Below, one piece after another: positions 34,353 to 44,463 of a DNA stretch of 64,000 bases. Source of the stretch: Flavobacteriales bacterium. Lineage in GTDB: Bacteria > Bacteroidota > Bacteroidia > Flavobacteriales_D > Crocinitomicaceae. The notes under the pieces were generated by a model that was not told the origin of the DNA, did not search any database, and was given only the letters and a program-made list of their open reading frames with translations. The stretch covers positions 62,001 to 126,000 of the forward strand of contig CANFRV010000006.1 of the NCBI GenBank assembly GCA_947449575.1, read 5' to 3'. Within the stretch, counting starts at the first letter, position 1; every line of letters begins with the position of its first letter. The position numbers were made by a program, and so were the translations under genes.

Positions 34353-37300
34353 ATGATACAAAAATTTACATTATTAATTTTAACCGTCTTTTTAACAGTG
34401 TCTTACGGGTTTAGTCAAGGTGGACTTGGGACTGTAAGAGGAACTGTAACAGACGCAGAAACGAAAGATCCAATTCCTTTTTGTAAGGTAACTTTGAAAA
34501 AAGGTGATGCTGTAGTAACAAATGCAGCAACAGATTTTGACGGTAAATTTCAAATGAATTCAATTGAAATTGGAACCTATGATGTGGAGGTTAAAAATGA
34601 AGCGGAAGGGTACCAAATTTATAAATTGACTGGAGTTGTTATTTCTTCTAATCAAATACGTTTCCTTGATGATCTTGCATTGTCAAAGAAAACTACTGAT
34701 ATGGAAGAGGTTACGGTAATTGCCTATAGAATACCACTTATCAATAAAGATGGTGGAGCTTCTGGAGCTACTGTTTCTCGTGAAGATATTTCGCGTATGC
34801 CTGTTCGTTCTGCTGCAGCTGTTGCGGGAACAGTGGGTGGTGTCAACGTCAGTGAAACGGGTGACATGAGTATTCGTGGTTCTCGTTCTGATGGTTCCTA
34901 TTTCTATATAGATGGTATTAAAGTGCGTGGATCTTCCAATTTACCAAAATCTGCCATTGAAGAAGTTTCTGTAATTACAGGTGGACTTCCTGCTAACTAT
35001 GGTGATATTACGGGTGGTGTTGTATCTATTACAACGCGTGGCCCTTCTTCTACTTTCTTTGGAAGTGCTGAGGTTGTTTCTTCAGGTATCTATTTGAAAG
35101 GAAAAGACAAAGACGGATATGATGGAAAAGTATATGGTTTAGACAAATATGGGTATAATTTGATGGAAGGTATGTTCTCTGGCCCACTTTGGATGCAAAG
35201 AGATGCTGATGGAAATAAAACGAAACCACGTTTAGGTTTTTTAATTTCTGCTAATTATACAGATCAACTAGACGACAGACCTGTTGCTGGAGGAACGTAT
35301 AGAATTAAAAAGGATGTTCGCGATGCATTAATTGCGAATCCATTAAGACCAACAGCGACTGGATCAGGAACGTATAATAATTCAAATTTCTTGAGAGCTT
35401 CAGATTTTGAAAATGTCGCATGGAGAATGAATGCTCGCCAATCTACTTTTTCTTCTCAAGCTAAAATTGATGTAAAAACAGGTCCTTCAATGAACTTAAC
35501 TTTTGGAGGATCGATGAATTATGACAATGGAACTTCTTATTCACGTTCAGGTTCATTATTTAATTTTTCAAATTTTGGACATGCCTCTACTTTAGACTGG
35601 AGAGTTTTTGGACGTTTAACACAACGCTTTTCGAATGAGAAGGAAGGTTCAAGTTCAAAAATAAAAAGTGCTTTTTATACATTAATGGTAGATTATTCTC
35701 ATTCTAAAACTCAAAATTTTGATGAGAATCATAAGTACAATCTTTTTGATTATGGGCACGTAGGACAATTCACAACAACACGAGTTCCATCTTATACTTT
35801 TAATAGTGCCACACAAACCTATGTTCAAGACGGTATTAAAGATGTTAGTGTGGCTTTCGTTCCTTCTGAAACAAATGCAGCTTTAGCAGCTATAACAACT
35901 CAATATTATAGTATTTTTGAAGGACAAACAACAGGTCATTTTGAAAATTTAAATCAAATTTCTCAAGGGAATGCGCTTCGTAATGGTGATTCACCAAATT
36001 CTGTATATGACATTTGGAGTAATATTGGTTCACCTTACAATTATTTTGGTAAAACAGAAAATTCTCAATTCCGTTTTTCTGGTTCAGGATCTGTTAATAT
36101 TGGAGATCACTCTCTTACTTTAGGTTTTGAATATGAGCAACGTGTGGATAGAGGTTGGACATCTGGAACAACTTCAGACGGTGGAATAAATGGACCAATT
36201 GGTTTTTGGACGACAGCGCGATTATTAGCGAATTCACACATTAAGGAATTGGATGTAAATAAAGCAACTATTTCTGATAGTGGAGCATTTCAAGCTATTG
36301 CTTATGAGCAATTAAATTCTGGATATGCTGCAACGCATGATGGAGTGTATGGAGGTCAACAAAATGAAGATCAACAATCATTTTTTGATTATAACTTGCG
36401 TAAAAAATTAGGATTTAAAGGAGATGGAACAGATTATATTGATATTGATAAATATGATCCCTCAACATTTACCTTAGATATGTTTTCTCCAGATGAGTTA
36501 TTGAACTCTGGAAATTCACTTATTTCATATTGGGGATATGACCAAACTGGTAAAAAAGTAAGAGGAAATACAGATATTAATAAGTATTTTAATGATTTCG
36601 ATGCAAATGGAAATTACAAACGTTTTGTAGGTGCATTTCAACCGGTATATATGTCAGGTTACTTGATGGATAAATTTGCATTTAATGATTTAGTTTTTAA
36701 CGTTGGTGTGCGTGTCGATGTTTTTAATGCGAATCAACCAGTGTTAAAAGATCCTTATTTAGTATATGAGGCGCGAACAGTAGCTGAAGCAAAAGCGTTG
36801 TTAGCGACTGATGCTGAAAAAACATGGTTAAATAATATTCCAACTTCGATGGGAGATTCGTATACTGTATATGTTAATGATATTAATAACCCAACTGCTA
36901 TTAATGGGTATAGAAATGGAACAGTTTGGTATAATGCAAGTGGTTCTGAGGTATCTTCAGCAAAAATGATTGAAGGTGCAGGTGGTATAGCTCCTTGGTT
37001 AATTGACCCAAGTCAAAAAACGCCAAAAGCTACTGCATTTGAGAATTATAAAGCGCAAGTGAATGTAATGCCTCGTATCGCTTTCTCATTTCCAATATCA
37101 GATGAAGCATCTTTCTTTGCTCATTATGATATCTTGACACAACGTCCTAATAATAATTCTAGATTTGATCCATTCAATTATCAATTTATGAACTCTAGAA
37201 GTGCTATTATTGATAATCCAAATCTAAAACCATCTACTACGATTGATTATGAAATCGGTTTTCAACAAGTATTGTCAAAAACATCTTCTCTAAAAATTTC

Positions 37301-38120
37301 TGCTTTTTATCGCGAGCAAAGAAATCAAGTTCAATTGATCAATGTGTATGATGCGTATCCATCAAGTTATAAAACCTATGGAAATAGAGATTTTGGAACG
37401 GTAAAAGGAACAACCATTTCTTATGACATGCGTCGTACTGGAAACGTTAGAATGACTGCTGCTTATACTTTGCAATTTGCAAATGGTACAGGATCAGATG
37501 AGAATTCTTCTACTGGATTAATCAATGCTGGTTTACCGAATTTAAGAGCAACTTTCCCTTTCAATTACGATCAGCGTCATGCGTTTGCTATAACAATGGA
37601 TTATCGATATGGAGAAGGAAAGGATTACAATGGACCTGTAGTTAAAAATTTCAATGTATTTGAAAATACAGGATTGAATTTAATTTCAAATATTTATTCT
37701 GGCTCACCTTATTCAGCACAAAATTTTATCACAAATGAGGGAGCATTTAATCCTGGAAATGCTGGATTAAGTGGAACAACAAATGGATCTCGTTTACCTT
37801 GGTCTTATAGATTGGATTTACAATTAGATAGAACATTTAATGTTACACTTGGAAAAAGTGAGGACAAGAAAAAGGTGACTTTTCTAAATGTTTATATTCG
37901 TGTTACTAACGTATTGAATCAGAAAAATCGTATCAGTGTATACCGTGCAACAGGTAACTGGGATGATGATGGTTATTTGGCAGCGGCAGCAAGTCAAACA
38001 TCTATTCAAAACCAATTAGATGAGCAATCATTTAGAGATTTTTACACGATGAAAATTCAGAATGCAACGAATATTAGTGCGCCTAGGACTATTCGTTTAG
38101 GAGTTAAATTTGATTTTTAA
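34353..38120 (+). CDS. SusC/Cir-like TonB-dependent outer-membrane receptor
   Basis: 1255 residues. A signal peptide (1-21) is followed by a carboxypeptidase-regulatory-like domain (about 25-115, VRGTVTDAETKDPIPFCKVTLKKGD), a plug domain (about 130-235, VSETGDMSIRGSRSDGSYFYIDGIKVRG), and a 22-strand-type barrel ending in IRLGVKFDF with a terminal aromatic. It imports a large or complexed ligand using TonB energy; the ligand is unknown. It is the first gene of a three-gene operon with a T9SS cargo and a PorV/PorQ protein (gaps 25 and 23 bases). There is no SusD gene, which argues against a standard glycan utilisation locus. Confidence 0.92.
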   Translation: MIQKFTLLILTVFLTVSYGFSQGGLGTVRGTVTDAETKDPIPFCKVTLKKGDAVVTNAATDFDGKFQMNSIEIGTYDVEVKNEAEGYQIYKLTGVVISSNQIRFLDDLALSKKTTDMEEVTVIAYRIPLINKDGGASGATVSREDISRMPVRSAAAVAGTVGGVNVSETGDMSIRGSRSDGSYFYIDGIKVRGSSNLPKSAIEEVSVITGGLPANYGDITGGVVSITTRGPSSTFFGSAEVVSSGIYLKGKDKDGYDGKVYGLDKYGYNLMEGMFSGPLWMQRDADGNKTKPRLGFLISANYTDQLDDRPVAGGTYRIKKDVRDALIANPLRPTATGSGTYNNSNFLRASDFENVAWRMNARQSTFSSQAKIDVKTGPSMNLTFGGSMNYDNGTSYSRSGSLFNFSNFGHASTLDWRVFGRLTQRFSNEKEGSSSKIKSAFYTLMVDYSHSKTQNFDENHKYNLFDYGHVGQFTTTRVPSYTFNSATQTYVQDGIKDVSVAFVPSETNAALAAITTQYYSIFEGQTTGHFENLNQISQGNALRNGDSPNSVYDIWSNIGSPYNYFGKTENSQFRFSGSGSVNIGDHSLTLGFEYEQRVDRGWTSGTTSDGGINGPIGFWTTARLLANSHIKELDVNKATISDSGAFQAIAYEQLNSGYAATHDGVYGGQQNEDQQSFFDYNLRKKLGFKGDGTDYIDIDKYDPSTFTLDMFSPDELLNSGNSLISYWGYDQTGKKVRGNTDINKYFNDFDANGNYKRFVGAFQPVYMSGYLMDKFAFNDLVFNVGVRVDVFNANQPVLKDPYLVYEARTVAEAKALLATDAEKTWLNNIPTSMGDSYTVYVNDINNPTAINGYRNGTVWYNASGSEVSSAKMIEGAGGIAPWLIDPSQKTPKATAFENYKAQVNVMPRIAFSFPISDEASFFAHYDILTQRPNNNSRFDPFNYQFMNSRSAIIDNPNLKPSTTIDYEIGFQQVLSKTSSLKISAFYREQRNQVQLINVYDAYPSSYKTYGNRDFGTVKGTTISYDMRRTGNVRMTAAYTLQFANGTGSDENSSTGLINAGLPNLRATFPFNYDQRHAFAITMDYRYGEGKDYNGPVVKNFNVFENTGLNLISNIYSGSPYSAQNFITNEGAFNPGNAGLSGTTNGSRLPWSYRLDLQLDRTFNVTLGKSEDKKKVTFLNVYIRVTNVLNQKNRISVYRATGNWDDDGYLAAAASQTSIQNQLDEQSFRDFYTMKIQNATNISAPRTIRLGVKFDF

Positions 38121-38145
38121 TTCATAATAATAATAAAAGAGAATT

Positions 38146-41100
38146 ATGAAAAAGCAATTATTAGGATTAGTAATAATAGGATGTTCGGTTATATGGTCGA
38201 ATAGTGCATTAGCGTATTATAAGGATAAAGACGGTCCTAAACCTGTCAATACAAATGTAGGTCAAGATAAAGCTGCAGGTTGTGCGCCAGCAACTAAGAA
38301 ATTATTTCTTGAATTCAATGATGTTAGAGCATTAATTGAAAATGGAGGAAGTATGTTCCAAGATAGAGCCAACTCATTGCCTTCTTATGAAGTACCTAAA
38401 GTTACAGATGGAGGAACAAAGCATTTTGCGATATTTGCTGGAGCTTTGTGGATGGGAGGAACAGATATTAACGGTCAATTAAAAATTGCTGCCTTGAAAT
38501 ATAGGACAGGGAATGATTTTTGGTCTGGTCCGTTGACGGTTACTCCTGGTTCTGGAAATTTCGTTTATGGTATTCCTCAAGGAGATGGTGTTTCTAAAGA
38601 TTTCGGTGCTGCAACAATTACTCCAGCAGAATGTTTAGCTTATGATAAATTTTACACGATTCGTAAAGCGGAAGTTATTGCTTTTAGTACTTGGTGGAAT
38701 TGTCAATATGATCCATCTGCAGATGCTACATCATGTGCTTATATAAATGAAAACAAGCCGTCAGATGATATCTTTAATAGAATTATTAATTGGCCAGCTC
38801 ACGGAAATACAACGATTGGGCAAGATTTTTATTTAGCACCATTTTATGATAATGATGGAAGTGCCTTTGGTAAACCAGGAAAAAATCAATCATATAATCC
38901 AATGGAGGAAGGTGATTTTCCAGGATATGATGATATTTTAGGAATTGATGAAATTAAATGCGGTCAAGATAGAAGAATTTCTTTATTTGGTGATGAAACG
39001 AATTGGTGGATTTTTAATGATAAAGGAAACATTCATACAGAAACAAAAGGTGAACCTATTGGAATGGAAATTCGTGCTCAAGCATTTTCTTTTGCAACGG
39101 ATGATGAAGTAAACAGAATGACTTTTTATAATTATGAATTAATCAATAGAGGTACTCAAACGTTATATAAAACGTATTTTGCACAGTATGTCGATGCTGA
39201 TTTAGGAAATCCTCAAGATGATTATACAGGTTGTGACGTTTCTCGTGGTTTAGGTTATACCTATAATGGAGATAATAATGACGAAACGAATGGTCAAAGT
39301 CCTGGGTATGGAGTCAATCCTCCAGCTATTGGAATCGATTTCTTTGAGGGTCCCTATAAAGATGCGGATGGAATAGCAAATGGCTATCATCCTTCTGACC
39401 TAAATGCAGCAATAGCTGATGGAGGTATTGTTTACAAAGGTATCGGTATCGGATATGATGATTTGATTGTAGATAATGAGCGTTTTGGTATGACACGTTT
39501 TACGTATTATACGGGAGGAGCTACACCTGTGGTTTTTCCATATACAGATCCAGCAACTGCGACTCAATACTATAATTTTATGGATGGTAAATGGGCAAAT
39601 GGTTCAGATATTACCTATGGAGGAAATGGTCACGTAACTGGAGCTACACAAAAATCTACGTATATGTTTCCAGGTGATTCAGATCCTTTAGGTTGGGCGA
39701 CTAATGGAGCTATTGTAAATGATGATTGGAGTGAGGTTACAGCTGGTAATGCTGCTGGAGATAGACGTTTCGTTCAATCTGCAGGATCTTTTACTTTACA
39801 ACCAGGGGCAGTAAATAATATTACAGTTGGAATTATCTATGGTCGAGGTATTGACGGGGATTTATTTTCTTCAGTGCGTGCGTTGAAACGTGCCGATACG
39901 AAAGCACAAGCTTTGTTTGACAATTGTTTTAAAATTCTAGACCCTCCAATGGCTCCGCAATTAAAAATTCAAGAGTTAGAAAATGAATTAATTCTTATGT
40001 TGGATAATCCTGGAGTAAATCATAACAATTACAAAGAAGGTTATTCAGTGGAAGATAAAGTAAATATAACCATGGACAGTGTAGATAAATTCTACAGATT
40101 TGAGGGATATCAAATTTATCAATTAAAAAACTCATCTACTTCTGTAGCTGATATTCGCGATGCAACAAAAGCTCAATTAGTGGCGCAATGCGATATTAAA
40201 AATGGAGTTTCTCGTTTAATTAATTTTGAATTTGACGAGGAATTAGGATTCTCAATTCCTACAGAAAAGGTAAATGGAGCTGATAAGGGTATTCAGCATA
40301 CCTTCCAAGTGAAAGAAGATTTCTTCGCTTTAGGAGATAGAGCTCTTGTTAATCATAAAACGTATTATTATGTTGCTGTGGCTTATGCTTATAATAACTT
40401 TAAACAATACACACCAACGGATCCATTATTATTAGATGGTCAAAAAACACCTTATATCTCTTCTCGTTTAGGTTTTAACGGAAATGCAATTACTGCTGTG
40501 TCAGGAATTCCTCATAACCCAATGCCTGAAGCGGATGGTACAAATCAATATATTGGTTACGGATCTACACCGCGTATTACCCGTCTTGATGGATACGGAA
40601 ACGGAGGGAATTCTCTAGAGTTAACAACTGAATCTAAAAACTATATCATTGATAATGGGTTTATGAGTAATCCTACCTATGATTATGGAGCTGGACCAAT
40701 TAATGTAAAAGTTGTTGACCCACTTAATTTAGCTGATGGTTATTTTGAATGTTTATTTGATGATGGTGGATATAATTCAAATTTAACAAATGGAGCAGAT
40801 TCTGCTGTATGGACAATTAACCATTATACAAGTTCTGATAAGTCAGTTTTGGTTGATTCTAGATCAGGTTTGGTCGATATTTCTAAAAATAATGAAGAAA
40901 TAATTCCACAATGGGGTATTTCAGTTCAAATAAATCAAGTGAAATATACGAACGGTATTTCAAATGAATTTACAGATCCAATTAGTGCAACAATTGACTT
41001 TGCGGATTCATCTAAAAAATGGTTATCAGGTATTCCAGATAATGATGGATTTGACCCTACCAACTGGATTCGCTCAGGAACAGCAAGTGATACAGCTTCT

Positions 41101-42315
41101 GCTGGATTTATTCCAACCTATACGGCGCCATCTTGTTACAAAGATGAAATCGGTGTAGACGCTGATAAGAAATACACCAAGTTACTTGGAGGTACTATTG
41201 CACCGCATAGATTGGTAGGTTATCAATGTGATTACCAGCCGTTAGCATATTACGGTTATACTTCTGGAGTTGCTGGTTCAATGAAATCGTATGCGAAAGT
41301 AAGTTTCACTCCTAGTGTTGATATCATTATTACGTCAGATCAATCTAAATGGACAAGATGTCCAGTAATAGAACTTGGCCGTGATTTTAATCTAAATTAT
41401 GGAGGTGCTAAACCGGGAGGTCTTAGAAAAAGTGCAAGTGTTGGAAAAGATTACTTACCGGATGGAAGTGGTACAACTGGAATGAGTTGGTTCCCTGGAT
41501 ATGCTATTGATTTAGAATCAGGAGCGCGTTTGTTCATGGCATTTGGAGAAAATTCTTTCCTTGCAAATGACGGTGGAGCGAATATGAAATGGGATCCATC
41601 TTCACGTGCTATAGACGATCAGTTTAATCCAATTTTAGGTGGGTTACAACCTATATACGTTTATAGTTACATGCAAGCGACTATCAATGGTAACAATAAT
41701 GTATATGATTTCCCGGCTTATAATCCAACAAATAACGAAGTCTATAATTTGATGCAGTTAATTGAAGGAGGTGACAATACTGCAAAAAGACATTTGTATG
41801 GAAGTATGACGTGGATTGCAAATACGCTTGGCGTGGCAAATCAGAGTTATTTATCTTCAGATGTTAAGATTAAGTTGCGTGTGAATAAAGAGTACAAAAA
41901 TTTCAATGCAACCGGTCAAAATGGTGGTAAACCTATGTATTCATGGAATACGGATGATATTGGCACAAAAAAATCAGATCGAGATCGATTGGTTGACGCC
42001 TTAGACATGATCAATGTTGTACCGAATCCTTATTATGCATATTCTGAATATGAAGGAACAAGATTAGATACGAGAGTAAAAATCACCAATCTTCCAGAAA
42101 GATGTACTGTCACGATTTACAGTGTGAATGGTAAATTAATTCGACAATACAAGAAAGATAGTGAAATTACATCATTGGATTGGGATTTAAATAACCACAA
42201 GGGAATTCCAGTGGCTGGCGGTGTGTACTTAATACACATAGATGTTCCTGATGTAGGGGAGAAAGTTCTTAAATTCTTTGGAGGAATGCGTCAGATAGAT
42301 TTACACGGTATTTAA
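38146..42315 (+). CDS. Large T9SS-secreted protein, operon partner of PorV/PorQ
   Basis: 1389 residues. A signal peptide (1-23, ending NSALA) is followed by a long beta-rich ectodomain without a domain I can name; it begins CAPATKKLFLEFNDVRALIENGG and has several acidic Ca-binding-like loops (DNDGS, DPSADATS). The last 90 residues (VPNPYYAYSEYEG, VTIYSVNGKLIRQYKK, GGVYLIHID) form a type A-like T9SS sorting domain. It should be transported to the surface by T9SS. Its place between a TonB receptor gene and a PorV/PorQ gene suggests the three act together at the outer membrane. Confidence 0.85.
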   Translation: MKKQLLGLVIIGCSVIWSNSALAYYKDKDGPKPVNTNVGQDKAAGCAPATKKLFLEFNDVRALIENGGSMFQDRANSLPSYEVPKVTDGGTKHFAIFAGALWMGGTDINGQLKIAALKYRTGNDFWSGPLTVTPGSGNFVYGIPQGDGVSKDFGAATITPAECLAYDKFYTIRKAEVIAFSTWWNCQYDPSADATSCAYINENKPSDDIFNRIINWPAHGNTTIGQDFYLAPFYDNDGSAFGKPGKNQSYNPMEEGDFPGYDDILGIDEIKCGQDRRISLFGDETNWWIFNDKGNIHTETKGEPIGMEIRAQAFSFATDDEVNRMTFYNYELINRGTQTLYKTYFAQYVDADLGNPQDDYTGCDVSRGLGYTYNGDNNDETNGQSPGYGVNPPAIGIDFFEGPYKDADGIANGYHPSDLNAAIADGGIVYKGIGIGYDDLIVDNERFGMTRFTYYTGGATPVVFPYTDPATATQYYNFMDGKWANGSDITYGGNGHVTGATQKSTYMFPGDSDPLGWATNGAIVNDDWSEVTAGNAAGDRRFVQSAGSFTLQPGAVNNITVGIIYGRGIDGDLFSSVRALKRADTKAQALFDNCFKILDPPMAPQLKIQELENELILMLDNPGVNHNNYKEGYSVEDKVNITMDSVDKFYRFEGYQIYQLKNSSTSVADIRDATKAQLVAQCDIKNGVSRLINFEFDEELGFSIPTEKVNGADKGIQHTFQVKEDFFALGDRALVNHKTYYYVAVAYAYNNFKQYTPTDPLLLDGQKTPYISSRLGFNGNAITAVSGIPHNPMPEADGTNQYIGYGSTPRITRLDGYGNGGNSLELTTESKNYIIDNGFMSNPTYDYGAGPINVKVVDPLNLADGYFECLFDDGGYNSNLTNGADSAVWTINHYTSSDKSVLVDSRSGLVDISKNNEEIIPQWGISVQINQVKYTNGISNEFTDPISATIDFADSSKKWLSGIPDNDGFDPTNWIRSGTASDTASAGFIPTYTAPSCYKDEIGVDADKKYTKLLGGTIAPHRLVGYQCDYQPLAYYGYTSGVAGSMKSYAKVSFTPSVDIIITSDQSKWTRCPVIELGRDFNLNYGGAKPGGLRKSASVGKDYLPDGSGTTGMSWFPGYAIDLESGARLFMAFGENSFLANDGGANMKWDPSSRAIDDQFNPILGGLQPIYVYSYMQATINGNNNVYDFPAYNPTNNEVYNLMQLIEGGDNTAKRHLYGSMTWIANTLGVANQSYLSSDVKIKLRVNKEYKNFNATGQNGGKPMYSWNTDDIGTKKSDRDRLVDALDMINVVPNPYYAYSEYEGTRLDTRVKITNLPERCTVTIYSVNGKLIRQYKKDSEITSLDWDLNNHKGIPVAGGVYLIHIDVPDVGEKVLKFFGGMRQIDLHGI

Positions 42316-42338
42316 TTTTATTAATAGAATTATATAGA

Positions 42339-43403
42339 ATGAAAAATTCAATAATAACAATAAAAAAGGTCATTTTATGCGGAGCTATTATTAGTAGTTC
42401 TGTATCAAATGCAGGAAACGAAGATCGTTCAGGTTCGGCTGGTGCTTCGCATTTATTAGTGAATCCTTGGGCTAGAAGTTCTGCAATGGGTGATGCTGGT
42501 GTGGCTAGTACAAATGGATTAGAAGGAACTTTTACGAATGTTGCTGGTTTAGCTTTCACGGATAAAACCCAGTTAAAGTTTAACCATAGTAATTGGATGG
42601 GTTCTGCAGGAATAGCATACAATAATGCTGGGCTTGCTCAACGTATTTCTGATAGAGATGTTTTTGCTATTAGTATTCAGTCAATGAATTTTGGTGATAT
42701 TCCAATCACAACGGTTGCAAATCCGGAAGGAAAAATCGGAACCTTTTCTCCTCGTATTAATGTTTTCAATGTAGGTTATGCGCGTTCTTTTTCTAGCTCG
42801 ATACATGCTGGGATAAACATGAAGGTTGTTTCTGAAAGTATGACTAATCTTAAGTCGACTGGTTTGGCTTTTGATGTTGGTATTCGATACGTAACAGGTG
42901 AGAAAGATCAAATAAAGTTTGGAATTGCATTGAAAAATGTAGGACCAACCATGAAATACAAAGGCGATGGTTTGGATCAACAAGCTACTTATGTTGAAAC
43001 GGGTAGTATTGCAACGCTTAATCAACGTGCACAGGAATTTGAATTACCTGCTTTGTTAAATATTGGAGGATCTTACGATTTTAATTTTGATGAAAAACAA
43101 AAATTGATTCTTGCATTTGCATACACAGCAAATTCATTTTCATATGATCAATTTAGAGTTGGGTTGGATTACGGTATGAAAACAGAAAAATTGGCTTTTA
43201 ATTTAAGAGCTGGGTATGTGTACGAAAAAAGTATTTTGTCTTCTGAAAATAGATCGAACGCAATGATCGGACCAACTGCAGGTTTCTCTGTTGATGCGCT
43301 TGCGGGGAAAAACAAGAACGCTTTAGGAATTGAATATTGTGCTCGTTTTGCAGGTGCATTCGGTGTTATTCATACAATTGGAGCGACGATTAGTTTAAAA
43401 TAA
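42339..43403 (+). CDS. PorV/PorQ family outer-membrane protein
   Basis: 354 residues. A signal peptide (about 1-25) is followed by ASHLLVNPWARSSAMGDAGVA, the FadL-like PorV/PorQ opening, and a 14-strand-type barrel ending in IGATISLK. PorV (LptO) shuttles T9SS cargo from the translocon to the attachment complex; PorQ binds PorZ. The operon position right after a T9SS cargo gene suggests a dedicated carrier for it (inference). The stop is followed by a strong terminator. Confidence 0.9.
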   Translation: MKNSIITIKKVILCGAIISSSVSNAGNEDRSGSAGASHLLVNPWARSSAMGDAGVASTNGLEGTFTNVAGLAFTDKTQLKFNHSNWMGSAGIAYNNAGLAQRISDRDVFAISIQSMNFGDIPITTVANPEGKIGTFSPRINVFNVGYARSFSSSIHAGINMKVVSESMTNLKSTGLAFDVGIRYVTGEKDQIKFGIALKNVGPTMKYKGDGLDQQATYVETGSIATLNQRAQEFELPALLNIGGSYDFNFDEKQKLILAFAYTANSFSYDQFRVGLDYGMKTEKLAFNLRAGYVYEKSILSSENRSNAMIGPTAGFSVDALAGKNKNALGIEYCARFAGAFGVIHTIGATISLK

Positions 43404-43425
43404 AAAAAAATAATATATTTGTACT

Positions 43426-43455
43426 AACAAGAGAGTTCCTTTGAGCTCTCTTGTT
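43426..43455. terminator. Strong terminator of the TonB receptor-cargo-PorV operon
   Basis: AACAAGAGAGTT (43426-43437) pairs with GGCTCTCTTGTT-like sequence ending at 43455 (ten perfect pairs plus inner T-G and T-A), followed by TTTG. It separates the operon from greA. Confidence 0.88.
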
Positions 43456-43482
43456 TTTGTTTTATAGTTAATTAATAAGGTT

Positions 43483-43959
43483 ATGTCTCAAGTTACATAT
43501 TATACGCAAGAAGGTTTAGATCGCATGATTAAAGAACTTCATGAAATGAAAACAGTTCAAAGACCTGCTATTTCTCTACAAATTGGAGAGGCTAGAGATA
43601 AAGGTGATTTATCGGAAAATGCAGAATATGATGCCGCTAAAGAAGCGCAAGGATTATTAGAAATGAAGATTTCAAAGTTGGATGCCATTCTCGCTAATGC
43701 GCGCGTAATTGATGAATCTACAGTTGATAATTCTAAAGTTTTTATTCTGTCGAAGGTTCAAATTAAAAACGTTGACAATGGGATGGAATTTGAATATACG
43801 CTGGTTGCAGAAAATGAAGCTGATTTGAAAGCGAAAAAGATATCCATGGATTCTCCCTTTGGAAAAGGTTTATTAGGAAAGAAAATTGGGGATATAGCTG
43901 AGATAACTACTCCGAACGGCCCAATGTATTTTGAAGTATTGAATATTTCTAGAGGATGA
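43483..43959 (+). CDS. greA: Transcription elongation factor GreA
   Basis: 158 residues, full length. The N-terminal coiled coil carries the acidic tip GDLSENAEYDAAKE, which enters the RNA polymerase secondary channel and stimulates cleavage of backtracked RNA. The C-terminal FKBP-like domain contains SPFGKGLLGKKIGD. The stop overlaps the ATG of the HIT gene (ATGA), so the two are translated together. Confidence 0.97.
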   Translation: MSQVTYYTQEGLDRMIKELHEMKTVQRPAISLQIGEARDKGDLSENAEYDAAKEAQGLLEMKISKLDAILANARVIDESTVDNSKVFILSKVQIKNVDNGMEFEYTLVAENEADLKAKKISMDSPFGKGLLGKKIGDIAEITTPNGPMYFEVLNISRG

Positions 43960-44345
43960 GTTCTATTTTCTCTAAGATTGTTGCTGGGGAAATACCTTGC
44001 TTTAAGGTAGCAGAAGATGATAATTATTTAGCATTTCTGGATATCACTCCATTGAGAAGAGGACATGTGTTGGTTATTCCAAAAAAGGAAACAGACTATA
44101 TTTTTGATTTAACGGATGAGTCCATCAGTGGAATTTTTGTTTTTTCAAAAAAAGTAGCACATTCAATTAAAAAGGCGTTCCCTTGCAAAAAGGTAGGGGT
44201 CACAATTATTGGTTTGGAAGTCCCTCACGCACACATTCATTTAATTCCTATGAATTCTATGGCTGATATGAATTTTGCACAAGAGAAGTTAGTTTTAGGG
44301 AATGATGAACTCGCAGAAATTGCCGATAAAATTATCAATGCCTAG
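43956..44345 (+). CDS. HIT-family nucleotide hydrolase
   Basis: 129 residues with the histidine triad HAHIHL near residue 90-95 and the usual IFSKIVAGEIPCFKV start and RGHVLVIPKK segment. HIT (HinT-like) proteins hydrolyse AMP-linked or aminoacyl adenylate substrates in the cytoplasm. Translational overlap with greA is a common arrangement in Bacteroidota (from memory). Confidence 0.93.
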   Translation: MSSIFSKIVAGEIPCFKVAEDDNYLAFLDITPLRRGHVLVIPKKETDYIFDLTDESISGIFVFSKKVAHSIKKAFPCKKVGVTIIGLEVPHAHIHLIPMNSMADMNFAQEKLVLGNDELAEIADKIINA

Positions 44346-44463
44346 AATTTGAGTAAATTTTCAAATTTAACCAAGGTTATATGCTGCGATAAATTGTACT
44401 GAGATAAGTACATAACTGCATATGCATCTCTCTGAAGGAAAAATACGAACGGCTGATTTTCTA

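Noticed and set aside
34353-43403. Polysaccharide utilisation locus (SusC/SusD pair)
   Set aside because: The TonB receptor is followed by a T9SS cargo gene and a PorV/PorQ gene, not a SusD lipoprotein or glycoside hydrolase.
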